From Salvator merianae (Eukaryota; Chordata; Lepidosauria; Squamata; Teiidae), in NCBI GenBank assembly GCA_003586115.2, contig QVOM02000023.1, positions 4,955,211 to 5,019,210 of the forward strand: a stretch of DNA of 64,000 bases, read 5' to 3'. This document shows, piece by piece, positions 54,225 through 64,000 of the stretch; the first letter of the stretch is position 1, and each line of letters starts with the position of its first letter. The notes under the pieces were generated by a model that was not told the origin of the DNA, did no database searches, and saw nothing but the letters and a program-made list of their open reading frames with translations. Made by a program: the position numbers and the translations under genes.

Positions 54225-55520
54225 CTCTTATTAGGGGCAGAATAATAGTTGAGGAGTGATTGTGAGAGGGCAAAATAAAGCAGTCATAGTGATGATCAGG
54301 GGTGTGGAAGTAAAACTGGCCCTGACTGAAAATGTGACATATATAAATATAAATAGATAGATAGATATGCAGAGTAAGTTGTATTTAAATGGTATAATCA
54401 TCTGCTCATTTTACATATAGTTGTTCACAGACCAACAACTAATACAGCAGATCAATATATGTAACATCAGCTTAATAGACACAATCATCCAAAAACAAAA
54501 CAAAAACTTGAGTCTAGTTGTTTCCTTATGCCAATGGTGCTCGCTAGAAACTTTGCAACTGTAAAGTCTTCCTATAAAATATTTATTGTACATGTTTTTT
54601 TCAGTGCAAAATATGGATTTCTGAGCCCTTTCTTCCAAACTTAAACTGGCTTGTAAAATCAGGGAAAAAAAAAAACAGTTTAACATCCAGCTGTTGGCTG
54701 CATCCCACTTGTGCAGTTATTTCAGGGGTATCAGATCAGGTCAGCCAACTGCAAAAAGAAGATCAAATGAATTCCCCTTCTAAAATTGCCACAGATGGGA
54801 GAACAGCTTGAGACCCTTCATTGGTCAGAGAATATTGTGTCTTTATTTCTGTCTACACTTCTGGCAGAGGTTTTAGTTTCAAGACTGATGTTGTATATCA
54901 ATACATTTCTGACATATTTCTGACACCCATGGGAAATATTGAAAGGATTCCAATCCTCACTAGAGCATTGGAGAAGGAACTAGGCTAGCTCCCTGCTAAA
55001 TGCTAATGGCCTTTTGGTAAGAACTGTGACATATTTATTTTCAGTTGTGTGTGTTCATTTTGGCCATAGATCTAAATACGACAACCAATACATATTCCAT
55101 GCTCTTTGTAAGGGCTAGTTAAAAGCAGCCAATGGTCATATTAAGTCATGAAACCATAAAAATGATATAGCACTTCTTACCAGCAAAATGCCGATGTGGT
55201 TTTAGTAAATACAAACCCTAAATATGGGTTTGTAGGCAACCGGCAACCAGTTCAAATGCTTGACTGTAGGTGTACTAGGTGCCCAAACAGTGACCCTGGT
55301 CAGCAGCCTGGGCAATCTATTTGTACCATCTCCAGCTTCCAAAATAGATACCAGGACAAGAGTGAATTATAATAAGCTAAATATGAGGCTAGTAATGCAA
55401 GGACAGCTGTGGTCAAGCTAGCCCTGTCCAGGCAGGGATGTACTTGGTGGACCAGCAAAAGCTGGTAATAAGCACTCATTGCTGAGACAATGCTCTTGAA
55501 TGGAGCAGAAGCAACAGAAG
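54225..55520. other. intergenic DNA
   Basis: Short ATAGATAGATAGATA tract at 54350-54366; otherwise no feature recognised. Confidence 0.35.
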
Positions 55521-55526
55521 TTGCTT

Positions 55527-55551
55527 GCTTATCTATCTATCTATCTACCTG

Positions 55552-55586
<35 letters not shown>

Positions 55587-55587
55587 G
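55527..55587. repeat. (TATC)n microsatellite
   Basis: About fifteen TATC units with one ACCTG interruption, abutting a LINE fragment. Confidence 0.95.
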
Positions 55588-55594
55588 AATTTTC

Positions 55595-55995
55595 CTCCCA
55601 CTCTATACCCTCTGAGGACAATTCAGAAGTTAGATTTAGTGCAAAATACAGTAGCCAGATTGCTATTGGGCATTTCTAAGAGGGCCCATATAACATCAAG
55701 GCTTAAAGAGTTTCATTGGCTGCCACTCGGCTTTCAGATCCAACTCAGGGTTTTGATGTTGAGTTTGAAAGCCCTGAATGACTTAGGGCTCATGTATCTC
55801 AAAAAACATTTCCTCTCTTATGCTCCTGCCTGGTAGTTGAGGTCTGTTGGGACGTCATCTTTGTAATTCCATCATTCAAAGAAACGCAAGAGTCTAGGAA
55901 GAGGTCCTTCTCAGTGGTGGCCCTGAGGCTGTGGAATCCTATCCCCATAGAGATACACCAAGTAGCAACAGTAAACACCTTCAATGACTAGTGAA
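55595..55995 (+). mobile_element. L2/CR1-like LINE ORF2 tail
   Basis: Plus-strand frame reads LVQNTVARLLLGISKRAHIT, then LKEFHWLPLGFQIQ and LMLSLKALNDLGLMYL before a stop. This is the hallmark C-terminal region downstream of the reverse transcriptase in L2/CR1-group elements. A frameshifted RSFSVVALRLWNP-type segment follows at about 55900-55945. Dead, 5'-truncated, without a preserved 3' end. Confidence 0.85.
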
Positions 55996-56019
55996 AGATC
56001 ATCCCAAAGACTGAAGTCA

Positions 56020-56234
56020 TTATAATTTGTGAACACGGATAATCCAATCAAGCAATTTGTGTTCACTGTGTTTTTGCCCTTGATAAGGATTTTTTACATG
56101 GAAAATTGATAATTTCCAAGTTCAAAGCCAAATGCAAACAACTGTTTGTTGGATGAAACTGTTCACCATCATGCTGAACAAATGGGTGTTCGGTTTGATT
56201 TTGAACATATGATTTTAATCCATACACATCTCTA
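56020..56234. mobile_element. family A/B hAT-like fragment
   Basis: Ends CATACACATCTCTA, the family B terminus. The interior has GTTCGGTTTGATTTTGAAC and GAACACGGATAATCC. The left end is uncertain. Confidence 0.45.
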
Positions 56235-56239
56235 ACCAG

Positions 56240-57075
56240 CTGTGTTCTTGTGCACAATAGACTAGAACACAGTTCAAGTTGGTGAAGAGAGATTTCTAAC
56301 TACCTCCTTACCCTGTTTTCCCTGACCCAAAAATTTGAATTCAAATGACTTTCCTGCAGACACAGAATGAAGTATTTCTTCTTCCAAAGTCTCTTGGTAT
56401 TTGGGAGTGCATTTTTTTTCTTTATCAGAAAATTCCTCCTCTGAGAATAAGTGTTGTCAATTCTACCTTGTGAGTAAAATTTTGTTTTGAGAGGTAACAT
56501 AATTTATTTTATCTTATCCATTTGTTTGGATTTTTATACTGTAGAAAACCACAAGCTCAGGGGGTTGTACAATGAAAAACAGCCAAATAAAACAAAAAAG
56601 AATAAGATAAAAATAGATAACAAGAAGGTAGAAATAAAAACCTATTTAAAAAAGAGAGAAAAATGACTAAATAGAAGATGACCATGCAAATAACAAAAAT
56701 AGTACATCCTTGATTATTCCCCAAAAACCTGGAAAAAAGAAAAAAAGTACATCATAATTTAATGATAAAGGGAGCATAGTATGAAACTTTCCTTATGGTG
56801 CACAGACACTTTCTCTTGACTCTCTGCATAAGGTTGGTCTAGAAAACAAATTTCTCCAGTTCTCAGAAATTAGATATTGGTTTCACAGAATTTGGTCACA
56901 TTTGAACTTCTATTGAATTTTGATCCTATCCTCTTGGAACGGCTTACATCCCAAAATTCTGATCTACAAATTTCACCAAATTAAGCCAAATTCAAACTTC
57001 TATTAAATGTTGGGCCTACATGTGGAAAGCCACATCTATACAATGATATGATCATTTAAAGATCAGTCAGGATGG
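56240..57075. other. intergenic DNA
   Basis: AT-rich. Two related pieces, AATTTGGTCACATTTGAACTTCTATTG and CCAAATTAAGCCAAATTCAAACTTC at about 56890 and 56980, suggest a decayed duplication. Confidence 0.35.
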
Positions 57076-57077
57076 CT

Positions 57078-57232
57078 CTAAAAACCATTTTCAGGGAGTC
57101 AAGAGCAGGTGAAGGTTTCACCGTCATCTTCTATTTGAGAATGCCCAAGAACAAATCATGGGCCCCTGTGTAAGATAGGATGCTGGACTACACGATCTGT
57201 GGCTTGATCCAACAGGACTTTTAATTCATGAA
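57078..57232 (-). repeat. family E interspersed repeat, copy 10
   Basis: Minus-strand copy with GAGCAGGTGAAGGTTTCACC, CATGGGCCCCTGTGTAAG and GGATGCTGGACTACACG landmarks. Confidence 0.78.
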
Positions 57233-57420
57233 GGACAGGTGTATCAATGGTTGGAGAGGCAGGCAGGATGCTTCTAAAGGCCATTTGCAGGGAGCTGAGA
57301 ATAGGTGAAGGTTTTCTCTTCATCTTGAAAATGCCCAGAAGCAATTGGTGGGCCACTGTGTGAGATGGGAATCTGGACTAGATGGGAGTAATCCAGAAGG
57401 GCTCCTCCTATGTTCTTAAA
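57233..57420 (-). repeat. family E interspersed repeat, copy 11 (tandem)
   Basis: Second minus-strand unit directly after copy 10, ending GGGCTCCTCCTATGTTCTT, the reverse of the family start. Head-to-tail dimer. Confidence 0.8.
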
Positions 57421-57424
57421 GTCT

Positions 57425-57530
57425 GTGTTAATACAGTTTGATATTATCATCTTATCATTGGACATTCATTAATGAGGTGCAACCACTCAGAAACAGATAA
57501 AAGATCAGTTTGGATCAGTAAGCAAAGGGG
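57425..57530. other. intergenic spacer
   Basis: No recognised feature. Confidence 0.3.
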
Positions 57531-57532
57531 TC

Positions 57533-57617
57533 TAGTCACACCTTAGAGAATAACAGAGAGAAAGAAGTTGGTAGCATGAGGTTTCATAGACGAAGCCTAC
57601 TTCATCAGATGCAGGGA
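57533..57617 (-). repeat. reptile interspersed repeat fragment (minus strand)
   Basis: Reverse of the 12.7-kb fragment: AAGTTGGTAGCATGAGGTTT and GACGAAGCCTACTTCATCAG. Confidence 0.65.
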
Positions 57618-57619
57618 CG

Positions 57620-58405
57620 AAAGAAGACTTACACACCTTTCACAAGACCCAGTATGGATTTGAAAGAGTCCTACATGGTATTTTTTTAAAAGGCCTCTGT
57701 CTCTTTCATCTTCACTGTCCTTACATTTGAAGGTTTTTTTTAATCAGAATATTGTTATTACCTTAATAGCTTTGTATCTGTCAAAGGTCATTCTTTTCTT
57801 GTTTTCTTCAATTCATTCTTTGTTTTTAAGCTTCCACTTAGTGGATGCATAATGTGTGGTGCTGTGCTCAGAAAATGAATGCTGTTATCTGATCTGGAGT
57901 TTAATGTCTGTACATCCTCAAGCTGCTTTATCTAAAGATCCTGCCTGTATAATTGTGTACTTAGAATTCAGCAGCCATATAAGGGGGGGGGGGGAGAGAA
58001 GAGAGAGAGAAAAGCTCCATGTTCTATCTGAAATTCCTGAAATGATACTTATTAAACAAGGGCAAAGGGAAGTGAGGAAGTGAGGAGAAGCAATCAATCA
58101 AAGCAATTCCATTAATCTGGGTTCAAAAACTTTCCCAATGTGCTTGTGCGGGGAGGAAACATTCCAGTTGTCACAGGCTGTCCAAGGCGCAGATTGATAA
58201 ATGATGGATGGGAAGATTGATAGATAGATATGAATGTCAGTAAATAGGAAGACAGATAGATGGACAGGCAAATTGATAGGCCGAGAAAGAGGGAAGTAGG
58301 TAAGCATGTTTATGGCTGGAGTCTGATAGATGCATAGAGAGATATCTATGAGTATATGAGAAAAAAGGTTTTGGCGCTGATGAAGGTGCAAAATGGCTTA
58401 ATTAG
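57620..58405. other. intergenic DNA with degenerate GATA tract
   Basis: A G-run followed by GA repeats at 57977-58008, and degenerate GATAGATA/GACAGATA units at 58210-58260. No gene. Confidence 0.45.
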
Positions 58406-58411
58406 GGAGCT

Positions 58412-58766
58412 GGAACATTTTGCACTTACCAGCTAGAGCGGTTCTAGTCACTCATTGGTCAGCCCTGTCCACACCCATGTGCTGCTGCAGCTCATCTGAA
58501 GTTGCCTAACCCCTCCCAGCAGTGATCCAGCTGTGGACAACTGAAAAGCAGTCCACAGACTGGCCAGCAGCAGCTGGATTTTGCCTGGGAAGGTGGATCC
58601 GTGACTGCAGCTGCACATTTGTTAGCAGCTTCTGGATTGCCATGGCAATGTCCAGTCTTGCAGCAGATGCTGGTTTGGAGTTTGTCATGGCAATCTGGGT
58701 GGGCCACTGACACTGCAAAAGCTTCTGGACAGGTACAGGGCTGTTCCAGTGTGTATAGCTTGAAAT
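58412..58766. mobile_element. hairpin-chain element, family H copy 4
   Basis: Left end GGAACATTTTGCACTTACC resembles that of copy 1 (GGCCTCATTCGCACTTACT). Hairpins: CTGTGGAC/GTCCACAG (58531-58558) and the perfect palindrome ATTGCCATGGCAAT (58636-58649), with CAGCAGCTGG and GCAGATGCTGG modules. The right end is decayed near GTGTGTATAGC. Confidence 0.5.
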
Positions 58767-58859
58767 TAAGAATTACATTTATAAATAAATGGTATAGAAC
58801 ACTGTGTAGCACACAAGGGATTAAACATCAGTCCAGAGTGTAAGGAAAGAGGAGTCTAT

Positions 58860-59420
58860 GTGCATCTCTGGTGGTATTGTAAAGGAATAAGAAAGTTTTG
58901 AGATAGAATTGGCTGGGAAATGAACAAAATAATCAGAGATAATATTATATAGGCTAAAGAAATATTAATGTGGAAATTTGAAAGACAGGATTTAAGAAAA
59001 AAGGACAAATACTTAGTAGTACAATTATTATTGGCGGCAAAGGCAGTGGTGGTGGAAAACTGGAAAACCTCAGAAGAAAGAAACAATGAAACAATGGTAT
59101 GAATATGTGGGAGAACAGTTAATGTTTGACTTATTAAGAGAGAGAAGGTTAATTTATATGGGACAATTACAAAAAGAACCCACAATCCAAAACTGGAAGA
59201 AATGGTTTGAATATGTGGAGAATAGAAGAGGGAATTCTACCATACAAAGTTTAGTTAAAGTGGTCTCCAAAACTGAAGAAAAAGGATTGTAAGCTATTGA
59301 TGCACCGGGCTCCTGGGAGGAGATGGGAAGGGGGGAAACAGAGAAAAAAAGAATTTATGTTTAAATTCTTATGTATCAAACTGCTTAACAGGTTCAATGT
59401 GTAACTAAGAACTACCAATA
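58860..59420 (+). mobile_element. L1-group LINE ORF2 C-terminus and 3' end
   Basis: The plus strand reads HLWWYCKGIRKF, then after stops KKDKYLVVQLLLAAKAVVVE and NWKTSEERN. A frameshifted QWYEYVGEQLMFDLLRERR segment ends at a stop near 59290. A WW-C cysteine motif followed by an AAK...NWK helix is typical of the L1 ORF2 C-terminus. A purine-rich 3' untranslated part runs to about 59420. At least two stops and one frameshift: dead. Confidence 0.72.
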
Positions 59421-59424
59421 ACAG

Positions 59425-59516
59425 ATTTTTTTAAAAAAAGTTCAAAATTGAACCAAACCAGTCCCTGTTTGGTTCAATTCAAACCAAACACACAAAAACA
59501 TTAATGTACATCTCTA
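59425..59516. mobile_element. family B hAT-like fragment
   Basis: TTGAACCAAACCAG / TTTGGTTCAATTC inverted blocks ending GTACATCTCTA. It is inserted at or truncated against the L1 3' end. Confidence 0.5.
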
Positions 59517-59519
59517 CTA

Positions 59520-60355
59520 GTCAAGAGTGTGCGCGCTGTGCCGTTTCGGTTGCTGCTTTGATTTTGGTCTCTTTCAGAAGTCTTCTTCATTCTTTCATTG
59601 CTTCATGTACATGTTGCTTACTATAGAAATAAGCTTTATTGAAAACCCATGGGGACAACCTTGCAGAATCACAAGAGCTATTATCTGCATCGAGCCATTT
59701 ACACCAAATGAAGTTACGCACACCAGTGACAGCAGTTACATTTAACCCTTCACCCCGGTATTATCACGGTGCGGCCATTATAATTGCCTTGACAATTTAA
59801 CATGACAAGCGCCATGTCTTTTCACCTGCAGCCTTGAAGACTTGCAGCCTCCAACAAGGCAGATGTGAAATATGGTGCCTTAGCATACTCTCATCCTCTT
59901 CTAAGAAGGTCTGCCCATGGTTCCCTAGCCATAGACCTTCCCCATCTCCTGCTTGTTGATTCAGTCACAAATCATTTTTGCTTCAAAGGCACATGGTATG
60001 GTCAGGGCAGCTTCTTCTACTTTTATAAGCAATATGTTAAGACGTCCTTCAGGTTGAGTGGAGACTCAGTGGGGTTGACCACCGGTGGACACCTCCATGT
60101 TCTCCCACGCCCTGCATTTCAAGCATGTGATTGGGTCTTCACACGTTAATCCATTATTTTCCCTTTTCCTACAGCCCCTCCTGTTTCCATCTCTCTGGGG
60201 ATCCATCCTTGGCACTTCAGATTAACATGTACTGGCAGACTTATTTGTGAGCTCACTCTAGTGAGCTTCACTGTTCTTTATGGGAAGAGAAGAAATTGAT
60301 TCCTTAAAAAGCATTTCAAAGACTTCTGCAGACCTTAGAGGTTCAGGCCAGTGTA
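59520..60355. other. intergenic DNA with candidate conserved block
   Basis: The part at 59735-59870 has CCGGTATTATCACGGTGCGG, CATTATAATTGCC and ACATGACAAGCGCC. It is repeat-free with unusual CpG retention for this window. It may be conserved non-coding DNA; not testable here. Confidence 0.3.
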
Positions 60356-60360
60356 TAAAT

Positions 60361-60413
60361 CCTCCCCCTCCTCCCCTCCCCCTCCTCCCCTCCCCCTCCT
60401 CCCCTCCCCCTCC
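60361..60413. repeat. 14-bp polypyrimidine minisatellite
   Basis: The unit CCTCCCCCTCCTCC is repeated about 3.8 times without error. The minus strand is G-rich with repeated GGGG and GGAGG runs, so it could form G-quadruplex or triplex structures. Confidence 0.95.
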
Positions 60414-60419
60414 ATGTAG

Positions 60420-60690
60420 GGGACTGACAGAGAACAGGGATGCTGGAGCAAACAGATTCTTTTTCAGATAATCAAATTTGCATCGTTTTACAGTTAATAT
60501 GATCTCCACCATTCATCCCTTTGACTCAGCAAAGTATATTAAATGCACACATTTGAGTCTAGGGGGCTTGGGGAATTTAGGCCTCCAGCCTGTGTCACTT
60601 AAGTGTATGAATTTCTCTTCTGACCTTGGCACAGGTCCCTCTTTCTTTAAAATGCCTAGAAAGTCAAATTATTTTTGTTCTTTTCCTGGC
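60420..60690. other. intergenic DNA
   Basis: No feature recognised. Confidence 0.35.
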
Positions 60691-60695
60691 CTAGG

Positions 60696-60725
60696 CACAG
60701 CACAGCACAGCACAGCACAGCACAG
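60696..60725. repeat. (CACAG)6 microsatellite
   Basis: Six exact CACAG units. Confidence 0.97.
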
Positions 60726-60729
60726 CAAA

Positions 60730-61095
60730 GCAAGATAGGTCTTCATTTGCAGAACATAACGTCCATTAGAAGATTCAGACTGTGTGTCTATTATAGAACG
60801 AAGGCACCTTAATCAGGCCATTAAGGCAGCTGACCTTCCTTGGAAGAAATGGAAACTGGTTCCCACTTCCGGTGCTTTTGCAGAGTAATAGACATGCATC
60901 CTCAGTGCAATCTAAATGGGGCTTCTATGGCACATTGTCACTGCACTCTCAAAATAGAGGGAAAGCACGGCATCCACTTGGATGCCACAATTCTGGTCCC
61001 TTATGCTGCTATAAATGCTGCTAAGGAACTGTAGTAGCAGAGCAGGTTTGAACCCTTCAACTCACCTTGTCTCACCACTGCCTGTTTTTGGAGAC
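60730..61095. other. intergenic DNA
   Basis: No feature recognised. Confidence 0.35.
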
Positions 61096-61099
61096 AGGG

Positions 61100-61560
61100 G
61101 AAACCCCCTAGGTTGTTCCTTGACTTCCTTTTTCCTTCCAGTTTTCCTTATCAAACCAGGGACCCCTGCTTCAATATGGAGGGCAGGGGAAGCCCTTCTG
61201 GTGACCACTCAAATGGAGTTTAGGGTTTTCTTCACCTCCATTTGAAGGGCAAGGGGAGCTTGCTCTCCCTGTTGGATTGGATATAATTTTGTAGTAAATC
61301 CTGTGAGAGTGGGGGCAGGGAGCCCTCCTCTCCACACAATCAACAATAGAATGACATCTGATCCAGTAGGGGGAGCAAGTTTCCCTTGCCCATGAAATGG
61401 AGGTTAAGAAAGTCTTTGACTCCATTTGATGGGGTGGACAGGCAATGCAGCTAAAAGGGAAGCAAACTGCTTCTCTTAAGGGTGACAGGAGACAGGTGAC
61501 TTCCTTAAAGCAACCTCTTCCTGTCTGGATGTTGCCTCTGTCCTTCACTTTCTTTCACCT
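61100..61560. repeat. inverted-repeat-rich unnamed element
   Basis: CAAATGGAG and CTCCATTTGA motifs alternate (61210, 61228, 61396, 61420) with GGGAAGCCC/GGGGAGCTT modules. GGGGAGCTTGCTCTCCC (61252) is a tight hairpin. This arrangement suggests a decayed palindromic DNA element; edges unknown. Confidence 0.4.
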
Positions 61561-61564
61561 GCCA

Positions 61565-62010
61565 TTTTCTCATTTCTGAATCCTTGTGTATGCATCTTGA
61601 ATAGAAGTATCAAATTACATTTTTTAAAAAAAATAAAATAAAATGTATCGATTTAGTTGAATTGCAATATGCAGGCACTGCATTAAAAAAAAGAAGAAGA
61701 AGAAGAAGAAGTCAGAAACTATGGGTACACCGAAATATCTAAAATAAAACTGTCCAGGCAAAGCTGTCAGAAACAAGATGAAATCTTATTTCTATTTTTT
61801 CCTTGCATAAAATCAATAAACTTCCGACAGTGGTCCAGAAACCTACTAGAATGGCAATTCTGTTAAATGAATAAATAACATAGCCTAACTCTTCCATGAA
61901 AGCATCATAAAATTTGTTATACCCAGATTAATATATAAACTACCAGAACATTGTTTTCAAATCTGAGAAATAGTTAATAGAACCAGAAGAAGAAGAAGAT
62001 GACAAAGAAA
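61565..62010. other. intergenic DNA with (GAA)n
   Basis: About seven AAG/GAA units at 61691-61711 and an A-rich tract at 61624-61642; otherwise unassigned. Confidence 0.45.
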
Positions 62011-62011
62011 G

Positions 62012-62530
62012 AAAGGCCATTTCTGCACCTGCCTGTGCCGAATTGCTGCAGCTGGAACCTCTGCAACTGGAACAGTTCTCAGCTGGAGTGGTCCAGTTGG
62101 CACAGAACATGGCTGTCTGCACTTTGGTGGCCCGTTGTAGGTCAGGTCCCATAATGCCTCAAGCTGCTCCAAAGCTCACCTGAGCTTCAGAGCCTGCTGC
62201 AAGGGTTTTGGTGGAAAAGTTCTTGACCTCGGAACCCTAGCACAGTTTGGTGCACTGCTAAAATGGATCCCCTTGTTAATGTGGCCAGGAAGGTGTACAC
62301 CCTTCTGCATGCCTCCCTGAGCTGGTCTAGCAGCCTATGGGTTGCCAGTAGACCTTTTAAAAAAGGTCCATTGATATCCTGGTGTAGGTGGCCATTTTGG
62401 CCCTCTAAACTGGGCTATGCTCCATCCAATGTGGACACAGCATGGTGGCATGGGTGTGGTGGCCTGTCTCTTCCACTTCTGAGTCCAGAAGAGAGAGGTC
62501 CAGAAGTGTGCTAGGCTTCACACTATCCCA
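62012..62530 (+). repeat. family D repeat, copy 6
   Basis: Starts AAGGCCATTTCTGCACC, resembling family C ends. Hairpin-forming CAACTGGAAC/AGTTCTCAGCTGG blocks follow (62060-62100). Cores AAGTTCTTGACCTCGG (about 62218) and CAGTTTGGTGCACTGCTAAA (about 62242) place it in family D. The second half has CCATTTTGGCCCTC and CCAATGTGGACACAGC. Confidence 0.6.
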
Positions 62531-62572
62531 TTCTACAGGTAAGTGTAGAAAAGGTGCAAGAAATAAAGGAAG

Positions 62573-62596
62573 GTGGGATGGATGGATGGATGGAAG
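62573..62596. repeat. (GGAT)n microsatellite
   Basis: Five to six GGAT units. Confidence 0.9.
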
Positions 62597-62659
62597 GATG
62601 CAATGAGAGAGAAAGATTGGGAAAGAGAGAGAAAAAGAAAAGGAAGGAAAGATGAAAAG

Positions 62660-62715
62660 AAGGAAGGAAGGAAGGAAGGAAGGAAGGAAGGAAGGAAGGA
62701 AGGAAGGAAGGAAGG
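62660..62715. repeat. (GAAG)n microsatellite
   Basis: About fourteen uninterrupted GAAG units within a wider purine-rich tract (62605-62720). Confidence 0.95.
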
Positions 62716-62719
62716 AGAA

Positions 62720-63235
62720 ATAAACAATTATTGCAATACAGAATGGAGGTCTGAAGGAAGTCATATTTTGGAACCCTTAGTAAACAGCTTGCTTTACTTT
62801 TTGCTAGTAAACAGCTTATTTACTTTTGGCCAAGATGGTCAAATGCATTGAGATGTTTCCAGTTGTCCACAAACCAACCAATATTTCAAGGAAAACCATG
62901 AGTGTTAGGTGGCATGGAAGAAAGATGCAGAAATTTAAAAGATGGCAGAATTTACACAGGATACGAGGATTCACTACAATGCAACACCTGCCATCCTTCA
63001 CAATGAAGGCTGATGCTACGTCCCTAGAGCTATTCTTAATGCAGAGGTGCACACTTTGATTGGAAGGCTGGAATGTAACAACTTCTGGTGGAGTATGGTG
63101 TACCTTGAGCACACAGGGACAAGAGGCCTTTTTGAAACCATTTCCTCACAATTACCTAGTAGCTTGGGTGTTTGAAGGTGGTGATGACGCGTGTGTATAT
63201 AGCAAATATTGCACCCCAAACTCCATTAGCCGTGG
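62720..63235. other. intergenic DNA, possible decayed LINE body
   Basis: A direct duplication TAAACAGCTTGCTTTACTTTT / TAAACAGCTTATTTACTTTT lies at 62781-62825. The rest may precede the LINE 3' end that follows but shows no ORF2 motif. Confidence 0.35.
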
Positions 63236-63239
63236 CCAT

Positions 63240-63337
63240 CAAATTAACATTCATAGTGACTTTACTGTGATGTCCTTTGAGACCTTCGAGTATAGGATGG
63301 GATAGAAAAATAAACCAACAAATAAATAAATAAATTG
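63240..63337 (+). mobile_element. L2/CR1-like LINE 3' untranslated end
   Basis: CCTTTGAGACCTTCGAGTAT, AGGATGGGATAGAAAAATAA and an (AAAT)n tail match the ends at 7.8 and 44.1 kb. Confidence 0.7.
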
Positions 63338-63339
63338 AA

Positions 63340-63700
63340 TTGGAAGTAGAGAAGAGAGAGAGAATTTTCAGTTCTAACTGGCAACCATTTGGTGGTCTGT
63401 AAATGTGAATAATAGAATGAATAATGCTATCTTACTTCAAGATTCAAGGCTGGATAACTTCGAGAGGAAGCCACAGATGTCTTCTGTGTGTGGATGAGTC
63501 ATTTTTTTCCCCTGAATTGTAAATGTGACAGTCTATAGACCTCAAACTCAGACCACTTACAGGACGTAGGCCTCTGAGGGAGAAGCTCTTATCAGCGCCC
63601 CTGACAGCAAGAATGTAAGAATAACATTTTAAATAATTTAGAACTTCCTGCTTTTTCATTATGCTCGAACCCCACTGCCTGAGGTGGTTTATGCTTCAAT
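63340..63700. other. intergenic DNA
   Basis: No feature recognised. Confidence 0.35.
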
Positions 63701-64000
63701 CTACTCTAATGATATGACATGGAGTGCTTGTTGCAATTGTTAGTTTGCTGGGGGTTATAAATCAACAGCCCTCATGTGTCCCAAATAACAGTTATGCAAT
63801 TTTAAACGGTCGCCTTACATTCTTCATTCCCATCAGAGAAAAACTTTAAACGTATTGCTTTGTTCTCTTCAAGCGTGGCAAGTCATACCACGAGTGTGTG
63901 TGTGTGTTGTGAAGGAAGGGAAGTTTGCAATCAGATCTTTCTCCAGGCCTGCCCTGCTTTCAGCACTGATATGACTGGGATGGTCTATGGATCAGGGATA
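63700..64000. other. candidate conserved non-coding block and GT tract
   Basis: 63715-63880 is repeat-free with TTGCAATTGTTAG, GGTTATAAATCAACAG and GTTATGCAATTTTAAACGG, resembling constrained non-coding DNA. A short GT tract follows (63894-63908). Confidence 0.3.

Noticed and set aside
62405..62851. 119- and 92-codon frames on opposite strands
   Set aside because: Built on the GAAG and GGAT repeats and a family D element.
1..64000. Bacterial-style operons, phage genes, toxin-antitoxin or defence systems
   Set aside because: The repeat content is vertebrate, no ribosome-binding-site-led gene series exists and no such protein motif was seen.

Overview
This window looks like intergenic DNA from a non-avian reptile, most probably a squamate (lizard or snake). 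The evidence is its repeat content: CR1 and L2-like LINE 3' ends, a Sauria-SINE-like tRNA-derived element, many hAT-type miniature elements, dispersed copies of a repeat containing AAGAACATAAGAAGAGCC, and GGAA, TATC, CA and AAATA simple repeats. No species-level marker was recognised. I found no protein-coding gene, exon, rRNA, functional tRNA, CRISPR array or CpG island. The open reading frames present are short and either chance or derived from transposons.

Layout. 1-7.4 kb: mostly unique DNA with three copies of a TAGGGATGTGCA-ended hAT miniature element (family A), a short palindromic hairpin and GA-rich microsatellite. 7.4-15.1 kb: an L2-like LINE end, several AAGAACATAAGAAGAGCC repeats (family E) as head-to-tail or inverted pairs, two palindromic 3-bp-target elements (family C) and a SINE. 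15-22 kb: GA-rich satellite, an LINE relic and the longest repeat-poor stretches (about 17.5-17.9 and 19.7-21.5 kb). 22-35 kb: a dense cluster of palindromic DNA elements, including two more family C copies, three elements built from strings of short perfect hairpins (family H) and repeated 'GTTCCTGGCC' elements (family D), plus a CR1 end at 31.4 kb. 35-46 kb: GGTTC/GAACC-rich hAT miniature elements (family B), a tandem trimer of tRNA-derived SINE units, a second hAT family and a CR1 end on the minus strand. 46-64 kb: a repeat-poor candidate conserved block (47.1-47.6 kb), further copies of families A, B, C, E and H, an L2-like and an L1-like ORF2 tail, a 14-bp minisatellite and further unique DNA.

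How it fits together. Nothing here works as a gene system. The coherent biology is that of transposon fossils. Families A and B have near-identical ends and 8-bp target duplications, so probably used one hAT transposase although their interiors differ. Family C shows 3-bp target duplications. Family H has partly similar ends (…GCACTT…). It is the best candidate for an undescribed element class, but only database searches can decide that. Element boundaries with target duplications are precise; other boundaries are approximate, and family letters are local labels used only here.
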